This document shows positions 34,601 to 44,870 of a stretch of 64,000 bases of DNA, piece after piece. The stretch comes from Rhinolophus ferrumequinum (Eukaryota; Chordata; Mammalia; Chiroptera; Rhinolophidae), in assembly GCF_004115265.2 (NCBI RefSeq), contig NW_022680356.1, positions 1,619,001-1,683,000 on the forward strand. The letters run 5' to 3'. Made by a program: the position numbers and the translations under genes. The notes beneath the pieces are model-generated. The model saw only the letters and a program-made list of their open reading frames with translations, had not been told where the DNA came from and searched no databases. The first letter of the stretch is position 1. Each line of letters opens with the position of its first letter.

Positions 34601-37600
34601 CACGTCAGGGCCTCGCCTGTCACATGGCACCCTGGGCTGGAATCTCATGGTGCCAATTCTCGAGTACACACAGCCTGGTGGGGGAGGCAGGCCTGGAACT
34701 CAGAAGCAAGATCCAGGGCTCTCCGGGGTGGGGGCTGGGGTGGCAAGGGGGTGAGCGTGCAGCTGGGCCCGGGAGGGCAGGCAGGCTCTCCCGGGTGGAG
34801 ATGGCTGAGGGGGAGGTGCAGCCTAGTCCACACCTATGACCCAGGCCCTGGAAATGCCCAAGTTGGGGGAGTAGTGAGTCAGCGGTGCTAGGAGGCTGGA
34901 GCAGAAGGTTTCAGGAGGAAGGAAGTGGGAGCTGAGGCTGGAAGAGTAGGTTGCAGCTGGACTTTAGGGAAATAGATCTGGCAGTCGTGTGCAGGATGAA
35001 TGGAGGAGATGAGAGGATGCCTGGGGGTCTACTGCAATGGACTGGGCAGGAGGGCTGGGGATGAAAGGAGGGGTCTTCGAGGAGCACAGTTTGGAGAGTT
35101 GAGTCGGGCTAGGCCCAGGGAGGGGAGAAGAAGCCCTCGACCCAGAGAACAAAGGGGAGCCTGTTTTCCTGACTCCCTGAGCTGGGAGCCTTAAGGGGGA
35201 AGCTCTCCCTGTGGGCCTGGTGGTGTCGGGGTCCCCAAGCTGGGGGACCAGGCAGAGAGCAGGAGGCACAGCTGTCTTTTGCTCTGGCAGGAGAACAACA
35301 CCTTCAATGCCCTCCCGCTCCTGGCTTCCTTGCAGATGGCTGACGTGGTCAAAGGTAAGCCCCTGCCCGGGGTCAGGCTGGCTGCCCAGGTTGCCACCCC
35401 CACCCCACCCCTACCAAGAGGCTGTTGAGAGGAGTGGGGCAGTGAGGATGGTGAAGGCTGTCCTCTTGGCTGGGGCTGATGGAGCGTGGGTCCTCTTTGT
35501 GGGTCCTGTCCATCCTTCTCCCTGGGCCCCTGGTGCCTTTGCCGTCCCATAAGCCCCCCCTGCTTTGGGCAGAACTGAAGAAGGCAGTGGCCCAGCAGCC
35601 TAGAGGGCTGAAGACACTGGCCAAAGCGTTTCCAAACTGGGAGGCAGCCTATCGCTGGAGCCAGGCCCTGGAGAAGGTGGAAAACAGTAGCCGCCCCTAC
35701 CTGAAGGAGGTGCAGAGATACGAGAAATACAGGTGCTCGGGCCCCGCGGGGTTGGGGTGGGAGGTGGGCATCCCGGGTGGGTAACCCAGCCTCTTGGCTA
35801 TCGGGCCGATTCCGGCCCCCATCAACGCCTGGTTGTACTAACCCTCTGCCTCCTTTAAGCCAAGATCCCATGTTGCTTGGGCCCTTGTGTCCCCACCTTG
35901 GCTGTGTGCCCTTGAGATCTGAGCCTGGGGACCCCATAGGAGCAGGGAGGCTTTAGGACGTGTCCACTCCTACACATCTGAAGCCCCAGCCTTGGGTTTA
36001 GTGGCCCCACTCAGCCTCTAGGTACTATGGCAGCCTATCCCTCCCCAGTGACACCCTCACCTTTTCTGTGGCAGGTGGATTGTGGGTTGCGTGCTGTGCT
36101 CTGTGGTCCTGCTTGTGGTGGTCTGTAACCTGGTGGGCCTCAACCTGGGCATCTGGGGGCTGTCTGCCCGGGAGGACCCCAGCCACTCAGGAGCCAAGGG
36201 CAGAGCTGGAGCCCGAGTCCTCAATGTGTAAGAAGGGCTGCAGAGAGGGGTGGGGTCTCTCTCTCCCACCGGGCACCGGGTGCCTCTATGCCCACAGACA
36301 GATCTGTGTGGCTACAGGAGCGAGTCCCCGGCGTCGAGAGATGGGGCTTAACTTCTGGTTCTGGCACCGACTTGGTGGGTGGTCCTGGGCCAGTTGTTAA
36401 CCCATCTGGGCCTCAGTGTCCTCGTCTGGCAGGTCATGGCTAGCCATGCCAGGTGGCCTTGTTGAGGGCTGAGCTCTGGAGCTGGTCACTTCTATGTGCC
36501 CTGGGCCCAGGGCGGGACAGTGCCAGGGTCAGCCAGGGCACTGGCGATTGGGTGGGGATGGAGGCAGACCTGGGGGGCACAGTCTGCATTTCTGACACCT
36601 GACCCAGGTGGCAGAGTCCTCCAAGTTTCTCCCCCCAGGGGTCTCTGCCCTGGGGCTGACTGGCTCACACCTGGCCCAAGGTGTGCGTGGAGACAGAGGG
36701 CCCCCCTTCTCACCCCGCTTCTCCGCCTTCCCCAGGGGGGTGTGCCTCAGCTGCCTCTTTGCTGCACCCCTCATCCTCCTTGTCTTCTCCACCTTCCTGG
36801 TGGGTGGCAACGTGCAGACACTGGTGTGCCGGAGCTGGGAGAGCGGGGAGCTCTACAAGGTGCGTTTGCCCCACCCTGGGGCCCAGAGGAGGTGCAGGGA
36901 GATGTGAGCAGGGCAAGAGGGTTAGAAGGAAGTGGGTGCCACAGGGGCAAGAGGGAGAGAGGGACGGGGGAAGGATGGACGTAGCCCAGGAAAGACAGAA
37001 AACCACCAATGGGTGAGGAGTGGGAGAGAGCCTGTGAGGCCCCCAGGAGTAGCACCCAGACCTGAGCCCCTCTGTTCTGGTTCCCCAGTGCTTCTGGCAG
37101 GTGAGCCCAGATTGTCTGCTGCAGCCCAGGCTGCCCCCATCCCCGAGATTCATGGGAAGGGTCCCTGCTGGGGGTTAGGGCCCAGGGTGCTTTGAGTCGG
37201 AGGCGGGTTTGGACTGGAGTACAGGGATGTGGTCTCTGCTGAGCCGGGTAGCACTGCGGGACCCGGCCCTCCTTGCTCCAGGCTCACTTCCCCCTAACCC
37301 ATCTCCAGTTTGCTGACACCCCAGGGAACTTGCCCCCGTCCATGAACCTGTCCCACCTTCTTGGCCTGAAGAAGAACGTCAGCATTCTCCTGGCCTATCA
37401 GTGAGTGGGAAGCCTGGGCGGGGCCCGGGTGTGAGGAGGGGCCGAGGTGGCTGTCCCATCCGGGGACGTCAGCGCCCACCAGCCGTCCCCTGACTGTCTC
37501 CGATGCCCATGTTTCCTCCCCAGGCAGTGCAGGAAAGGCGCTGCGCTCTGGAGGGTCCTGCAGCTCAATGACTCCTACGACCTGGAGACGTACCTGGATA

Positions 37601-40600
37601 TGAGCCAGGTAAGAGAGTCTTCCAGAAGGCTGTGGGGGCCCCTCCTGCAGATCCCTCTCCTCTGGCCTTGCTTCTATGGTGGGACCATCTCCTTGCCCGT
37701 GAGAAGCAACTGAGGTGCCTCAGGGGCAGAGGCCCCAGGTGCCAGCTCAGGGCCTGGTCCGGGGCCCGAGCCCAGGAGGTTTCTGGGATTCCCAGGTGGA
37801 TAGGTGAATGCCTGGAGGCTGTGACCAGCTCTGAGCACTGTGCTCAAGTAAATGGGACACAGCGGAGGTGCTGGTGACAGTGAGGGAGAAGCCGCCGGTG
37901 TGTGTGTCCTGACGGGGAGAGGCCTTGGCTAGGAGGTGGCAGTCAGGATGGGGTGACAGTGCGAACGATGGTGAAGAAGTTGGGTCCCACGGGGAGAGAG
38001 CTCCCCCAGGCCCCTTGCTGAGCTCACACAGCCAGTAGGGGGTGGCGGGATTTGATCCCTTAACCCTGGACTGCGCCAGGACGTGGTGTGTAGAACTGCA
38101 GAGGTGGATCCTTGCAGACGAGAGCTCTGGGACACAGAAGAGCTAGTTCACGAGAGGGCGCCTACTTGGATAATGGTGTGCGTTCCCTCCTTTTCTCTCT
38201 CCATGCCGAAGGGAGACGGGGGAGGTGCCTTGAGTCCCAGGGCCCCTGGGGAGGCCTTCCCAAACGTATCCTGGGAAAAGCCACATCTCCCCTCCCCACC
38301 CCCAGCACGCTGACTCCTGAGTCTCCACCCTCTCTGAGACCCTTCCAACCTCCTCTCCAACCCACCAGCCATTCTCAGCCCACCAGCCGCTTAGCCACGT
38401 GGTTCAGATGTCAGTGCCAAGGGCATGCCTTCAACTGTATAACCAGGGCAGTTTGAGTGAGGCCCCAGCTTCCTCCTCCTGCAGTGTATCTGAGCAGATG
38501 AGAGGCCCATGAAGCAGGCGACATCCGGGTGCTAGGCCATAGACACTGCCCGTGGATGAAGGCTGCCCAGGGAGGGCTGCAGCAGAGCCTGGGCAGAGGG
38601 GCTCTGGGCAGAGAGCCATGGCCCCCATGGGGAGGGGTCTCAGCCCCAGTCCTGGGAGGGGAGGGGTCCAGCTCACACAAAAGTCTGGACAGATGGGGCT
38701 TCAGGTTCAGAAGGACTAGGCAGTCCGCAGGGGCCATGTGGCAACATATCAAATGTGATCTTGTGAGCGCTTGTCCCCACAAAATGATAAGGAACTGATG
38801 AGGCAAAGATGAGTGTGACGAGGTGTGCTTTCGGGGACACCAGGAGAGCTCTGAGCGTCCCTTTTTAAGCTGTCTTGGAAATGTGATTGTGTTCATTCAT
38901 TCATTCTCTTTTCCACACTCAACATTGTCTTGTGCCCACCCCATGTGAGCCTTTGCTCGAGATACCGAGGATTTCGTTCAGAATGGGTGGAGCTGATGGC
39001 GATAGACAAGTGCACACATAAATAATGTCACAGCGACAGGCTCTCTGAAGACCTTGACACAGGGCGATATGATAAACACTGGTTTGGGAAGCTGTTTCGT
39101 CCTGGGTGGTCAGGAAAAGTCTGTGTTGCTGTCCAGTGGCCAGATAGGTGATGAGGAGGGTTGGGGCTCGGTGGGGTGGGTAGGAGAGAGGGACAAGGGG
39201 GAAGCCTGATGGGGGCCTTTCTGGGGCGGGGAGTGCCCAGGTTGAGGGCCCTGGATATCCAGAAGATCTGGGGACGCCTCACCCAGGACAGCAGCTCTGG
39301 GGTCCTGGCTCAGTGGCTGGACATGCCCCCACCTTCTCCCCTCCCTCCCAGTACATGGCCAGCCTGGAGCAGGAGTTACAGAACCTGAAAGTGGACCTGG
39401 AGAACGTGGACCTGCTGAGCCCAGCTGGCCACCGGGACCTGCAGGCCCTGCAGAGCAGCGGGCTCGGGGGCCTCCAGTACCCTGGCTTCCTCATCCAGGT
39501 CAGCAGGGGTCCCCCAGCCAGACCGCAGCACAACACATGCCCACAGAGGAGCTGGGGGTGCGTCTCACCTTGTCCCGGTCCTCTGTCTTCCCTTGGCTCC
39601 CCCACATGTCCCTGGGCCGTGTCCCCAGACTACGTGCCCAGGCCTGTGCTAGTGCCCCCCCATCCTGATGGAGGGGAGTGAATGTGTCCCCATCCCCAGT
39701 GTGCTGCTTGGGGAGTCCGAATGGAAAATGTCTGACATATGTCAAACCCTCTGTGGCTGAGGTGTCTCAGTAGACTTATCTGGTGTGCAGTGCTTTTGAA
39801 AAGGCTGGGAATTCGGGGCCGGGGAGCCGGGGTTCATTCCCCCGCGGCCTCTCCATCTGCCTGCAGATCCAGAAGCCCGTGGTGAACACCAACATGGAAA
39901 AGCTGGCCCATGAGCTTGAAGGACTGGCCCAGACCCAAGTGAGAAGGGAGCAGGGCAGGCAGGAGTCAGGGCGAGACCTGCGTGGCAGGAGAGGGTGGGA
40001 GTGGTTGGACCGGGTGAGGGGGGATGAGGGCAGCGGCAGGGGATTGAGGGCCCCCACCAGGGAGGCTCGGGGTTCCCCGCGGGGCTGAAGGGCAGGTCGT
40101 TCAACATGTCTGGGCCTCGTTCTCTCCATCTGTAAAGACCAGATGAAGTAACTGGTCCAACATCATACAGTCAGATAGGCATTTCTAAGTGCTCATTGCT
40201 CATGGGATCCGCGGGGAAAGGCCCCCTAAGGACGGCGTGGGAAAAAAGAGCATTTTTGTATTTGTAAATATTCAGACTTTGAAACATTTTTTCCCAGACA
40301 TCATACAGACCCCACCTGTGTCAGTAGATGCCACTGCCGCCCAGACAGGTTCTGTGGCTGACTTAGGGGCATCCAGCGAGCTGGCACTGGGCCTAGAACT
40401 TGGGCGTAGGCCCCCCAAACCCAGCTCGGGCCCAGGAGGCCTCGGTTTTCCATTTCTGAGCCAGCACTTTGACATCCCTCAGCGTGTCTGCTTGAACTGT
40501 TTGATAAGGGATATGCTGGCAAAGGCTGTCCTGTCGTGGGCACGGGGCCATCTGTCTCCTTCCCCTCTCAGGGCAGTTCTGTGCTGGGGAAACAGCTGCA

Positions 40601-42981
40601 GGAGGAGGCCCATAGGCTCAGAAATCTCTACCAGGAGAAGGTCCTCCCCCAGCAGAGCCTTGTGGTAAGTCAGGAGGCCCAGGGAGAAGGGGCCTGGGGG
40701 AGAGGGCACGCAGGCAGGGCACAAGGAGGAGGCCAGCGCCAGCCCTCCTCCTCTCACCGCCCCCATCTCTCCTCTGCAGGCCAAGCTCAACGTCACTGTC
40801 AGAGTGCTGGCATCCTCAGCACCAAAGCTCCAGGTGGCGTCTGGGGATGGGAGGGTGGGTGCAGCAGGCGGGCAGCCAAGGGCGGGAGGAAGAAGAGGCC
40901 CAGCTGGCTTGGGACCTCATCTGCTCTGCCCAGTCACAGCGGAGGTGGAGGGCTGCAGTGGGAAGAATTCGGGGTGGGTGGGCAGGTTTTTGAGGACTAC
41001 CGTTTTGGGCCTCTGTGTCCTTATGGCCAAACTCAATACTTGTGTGTTGTATGTTGAATTAGCAAATGAGTGGCTGTTCCCTGATTGAGCAGGTCTCCTC
41101 TCCCACAGCTGGAGACCTCACGTGTCATGGACAGGGTCACTCATCTAAAAGGAGAGCTGCCTGCCTGGGCCACCCGTATCCTGAGGAATGTGAGTCGGGG
41201 TGGAGGGGCTGCTTCAGGGCCAGAGGTGGGTAGAAAGGCTGAGGTGAGGGCTAAGGCGAAGGCTCACCCCCAGGCCTCTCTGCCAGCGTTGTCCCCTCAG
41301 TGGGGCCCCCAGGAGAGCCAGCTCAGCCTGTCCTGATGGTGCCAGGCACAAGGGGTGGGGTGCTGGTTCCTGAGCCTCCTGCCATTCCAGGGCTCCCCTC
41401 TTTCCTGCAGGAAAGTGAGTGCTTCCTGACCCGGGAGATGGGCTACTTCTCCCAGTACACGGCCTGGGTGAGAGAGGAGGTGAGTGGGGTGCACACCCCC
41501 TCCTGGCCTCAGAGCCACGACTCGTCAGTCACTCCCTGCGGAGCCAGCCATTCACCCTGCTCTGCTCCTTTCCCCGCTGGGGATGCCCTGGGCCTTCAGG
41601 ATGGAGCCCAGACTCCCAAACCTGGCGGCCACACCCCTGCTCACTGGCTGGGCTCTGCCCACCCACCCTCGAGCAGCGCTTCTCGGAGGCCTGAGTGTGA
41701 GTGGTGCCAGCCGTGACTCCAGGACGTGCTGTCCACACCTCACCCCCATGCCCGTCTTGTGCTGGCCCCTTGCCCAGACTATCTGAGGGCAACCCAGCCC
41801 CCAAGCCTACCTGCTCCTGTCGGTGCTCGCTGACCCCAGCCTCTGGGTGTCACACGAAGCTGGTGGGGACTTTGCTTAACCCTGAGTGTGTGTGCATGCC
41901 TGTGTGAGTGCGTGCACACGTGTTTGCACATGCACACACACATGTTGCCTCTCAGTGAGTGTGACTGAAAGCACAGTGTCGGGCACATAGGAGGGGCTTA
42001 ATACAGCCTGGTGCAGGGAACAGAAAGGGCAGGAGCTGAGCCTATCGGTGTGTCCTCACGTCTCTGTGTTCCTGCACGCATGTGTCTGTACAGCTGTGGC
42101 CCTGGGCCTATGTGTGTCCCCGTCAACCTCTGTGTCTGCCCATGGGGTAAGCACTTGTGGGCCTGGGTGTACTTGCCTCATGTTGATGCCACAGGTGACT
42201 CAGCACATCGCTACCTGCCAGCCCCTCTCCGGAGCCCTGGACAACAGCCGTGTGATCCTGTGTGACATGATGGCTGACCCTTGGGTGAGTCCCCCCAGCT
42301 CATCTGGGCTCCTGGGTGGTGCTTGTGAGCAGGGCGTGAGGTGAGGCGAGGTGAGGCAAGACAGAGCCCTTGCCGCCAGGCCCGCTCTCCAGCCCTCCCC
42401 TCAGCCCTGAGAACACCTCCCCAGGCCCCTCATGACTCAGTGGGGTGCTGGGGTGCAGAGCGGCGGGGAGGCAGTCGCTGCCCAGCCCCGGTCAGCGAAC
42501 CCCCACCCTGTCCCAGAATGCCTTCTGGTTCTGCCTGGGGTGGTGCGCCTTCTTCCTGCTCCCCAGTGTCATCTTCGCTATCAAGACTTCCAAATACTGC
42601 CATCCCATCTGGAAACGCCTCAGGTGAGGGGACTGCCAGGACCGTGGGGGCAGCAGGGACCCAGGAAGGCGTCCTCCCAGCCACCGAGCCCCAGACCCTG
42701 CCATACCCCTCCAGAGATGCCCCAGCCCAGGGAAGCTCGTGCTGGCCCTGAGGAGTCCCAGGGCCACAGAGGTCCTCCGTGTCGTGCCCCATATCTGCCA
42801 GGGCCCTGTCGCCCTCAGAGAGCCTCTGAGGCAGGAAGATCGGGTCTCCGGGCTTGTCCCTTTGTGGGGCTGAGGGTCTGTGCTGGGGCCACTCATGCTC
42901 TTTCTGTGACACCACAGCTCCAGCAGCTCTGAGGAGACGCAGCTCTTCCACATTCCCCGGGTCACCTCCCTGAAGCTGTAG
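31406..42981 (+). CDS. PROM2: Prominin-2, 23 coding exons, 835 aa
   Basis: Prominin-2 is a cholesterol-binding pentaspan glycoprotein of plasma-membrane protrusions in epithelia. Exons: 31406-31655, 32266-32315, 32703-32905, 32997-33117, 33270-33333, 33545-33634, 33908-34107, 34410-34484, 35291-35354, 35573-35732, 36075-36227, 36736-36859, 37309-37400, 37524-37608, 39352-39498, 39867-39938, 40572-40664, 40780-40833, 41109-41189, 41411-41479, 42195-42284, 42517-42623, 42918-42981. All borders are GT-AG, phases agree, and the sum is 2508 nt; human PROM2 is 834 aa. A leucine-rich signal peptide spans about residues 1-28. Membrane segments lie near 107-129, 155-176, 427-451, 480-500 and 782-802, with a Cys-rich cytoplasmic turn (CFWCC) after the first. 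Large extracellular loops carry N-glycosylation sequons (NTT, NFS, NNT, NLS, NVS, NDS, NVT, NES). The C-terminus [11 protein letters not shown] matches human. The gene is intact. Confidence 0.97.
31795..31885 (+). mobile_element. MIR fragment in PROM2 intron 1
   Basis: Decayed MIR core: gtgcgaccttgggcgagccc followed by ctcactgagcctgtttctct and taaaatagagga. Confidence 0.7.
32703..32905 (+). CDS. PROM2: PROM2 coding exon 3 (first membrane segment)
   Basis: Encodes [38 protein letters not shown] and the start of the second membrane helix ([13 protein letters not shown]). It ends two bases into a leucine codon completed by exon 4 at 32997, where the helix continues [11 protein letters not shown]. 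The Cys cluster after helix 1 is a prominin hallmark. Confidence 0.95.
36075..36227 (+). CDS. PROM2: PROM2 coding exon 11 (third membrane segment)
   Basis: Encodes [35 protein letters not shown] and ends GARVLNV. The donor is gtaagaag after AATGT. This position is chosen because it keeps phase with exon 12 at 36736. Confidence 0.92.
36340..36440 (+). mobile_element. MIR fragment in PROM2 intron 11
   Basis: Decayed MIR core: gacttggtgggtggtcctgg, ccagttgttaacccatctgg and cctcagtgtcctcgtctggc. Confidence 0.7.
36736..36859 (+). CDS. PROM2: PROM2 coding exon 12 (fourth membrane segment)
   Basis: Encodes [40 protein letters not shown] and K, ending in phase 0. The second large extracellular loop begins after the helix with the conserved NVQTLVC. 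Confidence 0.92.
38000..38080 (-). mobile_element. MIR fragment in PROM2 intron 14
   Basis: Antisense MIR-like core: ttgctgagctcacacagcca, gtagggggtggcgggatttg and atcccttaaccc. Strongly diverged. Confidence 0.5.
40095..40195 (+). mobile_element. MIR-like fragment in PROM2 intron 16
   Basis: The text tctgggcctcgttctctcca and tctgtaaagaccagatgaag resembles a decayed MIR core; it then meets an acatcatacagtcag stretch seen in antisense MIRs. Limits and orientation are uncertain. Confidence 0.4.
41885..41945 (+). repeat. Alternating purine-pyrimidine tract in PROM2 intron 20
   Basis: An imperfect gtgtgtgcatgcctgtgtga to cgtgcacacgtg to cacatgcacacacacatg run. Long alternating purine-pyrimidine sequence of this type can adopt Z-DNA. 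Confidence 0.75.
42517..42623 (+). CDS. PROM2: PROM2 coding exon 22 (fifth membrane segment)
   Basis: Encodes [35 protein letters not shown] and two bases of the next serine codon. The last helix is followed by a basic cytoplasmic stretch. Confidence 0.95.
42918..42981 (+). CDS. PROM2: PROM2 coding exon 23 (C-terminus)
   Basis: Encodes [20 protein letters not shown] and a TAG stop. A donor-like gtgagt begins at 42993, 11 nt after the stop, suggesting that the 3' UTR continues in a further exon as the gene's exon count in human also implies. The stop lies too close to that junction to trigger nonsense-mediated decay. Confidence 0.93.
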
Positions 42982-44339
42982 GACCCCCGTAGGTGAGTCC
43001 CCCCCTTAATTCCTTGGTGCCAGGGGTGGGGGCGTGAGGAGGAAAGGATGGGGCTGGATCTGGGGTCTCTAGGGCCCAGGAGAGCAGGAAGGTTGGGGGA
43101 CTTGGTGGGGTCTCGGTGTTGGGTCTGGTCCATCCAGCAGCAGGACCAACAGGCCCAGCTCTGCTGCCTCTCCCTCTCCCTTACCTGTCTCGTTCTGAAT
43201 CCATAACAGGGTTTTCTAGCTGCAAGCTGATGCCCAGGGCTGCCCACCTTCCCCTTTGACTTGGCCCAGACCAGAGGATTTCTCTTGCCCCCTGAGCCCA
43301 GGCTGGTGTCCCCCAATTCCAGCTTCCTGAGCCCACCCCATCCCCTGTATGCACCTGACCCCCTTCTTTCATTCTCAAAAACACACATAATTATTGCCGA
43401 GCTCTACAGCCAACCCCGGTGTCTGAACCCTCTCCTCCTCACTGTAATGTGTCAGCACCAGGAAGACGCTGTTCTCCACCTGTTGGAACCCCTTCCTCAG
43501 CTCCTTGGGAGGGCGGGCCCTGCCCACCCCGCTCTGTCACCGCCCGCCCCTCCACCTGCACGTGCCCGCCCTCTCCTCTCCAGTGTCCTTACCCCCATCC
43601 TCACCTGCCCTCCCCATTTGCCCCAGCTTCACTCCGCCCCCTCCTCCCCTTGTCCTTCTATTATCTTATCTCACTACCTGCTGGACCCCCGGGACCCCTC
43701 CTGCCTGACCAAACTAATCAGGTAAAGCCACCAAGCAGGCAAGGGGCCACCACTGCCTCCACCGGGACCCTCCACAGACCCCAGCCTGGATTGCCTGGCT
43801 CCCTAGCCGGTCTGAAGGCTGAGCCCCTTGCCTGCACCCTGTGTTGGAAACAGCGCTGCTGTCCCTCAGCTCCTCTCTGAGCACTGGGTCCCTGGGAAGG
43901 GACCTGGGATCTGGGCTGGAGGGGGCCTCCCCTTTGCTCCCCAGAAGGAAGCCCCACCCAGAGAGACCTGGTGGCCACACAGGCTTTGCTCTGCGGCCCT
44001 TACTCCTTCTCCTGTGCGTGTGGCCTGGGTTGTCCCTGGTCCATCCCTATGCCCTCTCTGCATGCTGGACCCTGAGTTCCAGAAGTGGGAAGAAGAGGAG
44101 AGAGAGGAGGAGATGGACAGGCCCTCCCATCCATTGTAGTGCTGTCACTACCTATGCCTTGGCCCTGGTCCTGAACACTAAGTCTCCCAGCTTAGGGCCC
44201 TGTATACAGTCAGTGTTTAATGAGTGTTTGTGGAAAGGAGAACCCAAGGCCTCCTCTGGCCACAGGCATCCAGGGATTCCCCCAGAAATTAGCAAGTGGG
44301 GAGAGGCCAATCCAGGAGCGGCAGACCTGGGCCTGCGTG

Positions 44340-44520
44340 CCCACTCTAATGCCTGTTGGGGGCACCTCGAACGTGTTATGTGGCCTCTGGTCCTCAGTTT
44401 CTCCATTTATAAAATAGAGAAGAGTCATAGCCTCCTCACAGGGCTGTGAAAAACGTGACAATGCGTGGAAAGCCCTTGGCCGGGGCCTGGCGCAGAACAC
44501 ATGCTCAAATGCTGCTACTT
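44340..44520 (+). mobile_element. MIR SINE
   Basis: Recognisable MIR body: gtggcctctggtcctcagtt, tctccatttataaaatagag, cctcacagggctgtgaaaa and a tail with gcctggcgcagaacacatgc. It lies in the likely PROM2 3' UTR. Confidence 0.8.
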
Positions 44521-44842
44521 CCTGCCATGACTGCTCTGGGCCGGGGGCCGAGGGCCCGGGGCCTGTACAAGGGGCTTTCAGATCGTGGTGTGCTGAGTTT
44601 TGGGAGTGTCTGTGTTTAATTGCTTCTTACAAACCAGCTGCTAGGTTTTGCTGCTAGGAATAGGATGGCGCATACATGCCATACTGTCACTGTTGCAGAC
44701 ACACGCTTGCACCGGCGTCCCTGAATGTACCACAGTTGCCTTTCTGGCTCTGCCCAGAGATACTCTTCTCATTTCTCATCTCTTGCCCCATGCAGGGAAA
44801 CTATCGCATCCTGTGTTTTAAGAATGAAATTGATGGGAAATG

Positions 44843-44848
44843 ATTAAA
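44843..44848 (+). terminator. PROM2: Candidate PROM2 polyadenylation signal (ATTAAA)
   Basis: ATTAAA occurs in gggaaatgattaaaaaatca. I saw no AATAAA between the PROM2 stop and this point, and a G/T-containing stretch follows. The assignment is inferred from position only. Confidence 0.35.
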
Positions 44849-44870
44849 AAATCATTTTCAGCTCTCTATC

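Larger units (their letters stand above)
42993..44870 (+). other. PROM2: Probable PROM2 3' UTR intron and 3' UTR
   Basis: After the donor-like gtgagt at 42993 the next good acceptors are near 43210 (ccataacag and ttttctag). The rest is non-coding, GC-rich and includes a MIR at about 44340-44520. A 3' UTR of about 1.6 kb ending near an ATTAAA would fit the size I recall for the human mRNA. The exact acceptor is not certain. Confidence 0.45.

Noticed and set aside
42492-43388. 298-aa minus-strand frame across the end of PROM2
   Set aside because: It is antisense to conserved PROM2 exons 22 and 23, has no known domain and shows no independent splice signals.
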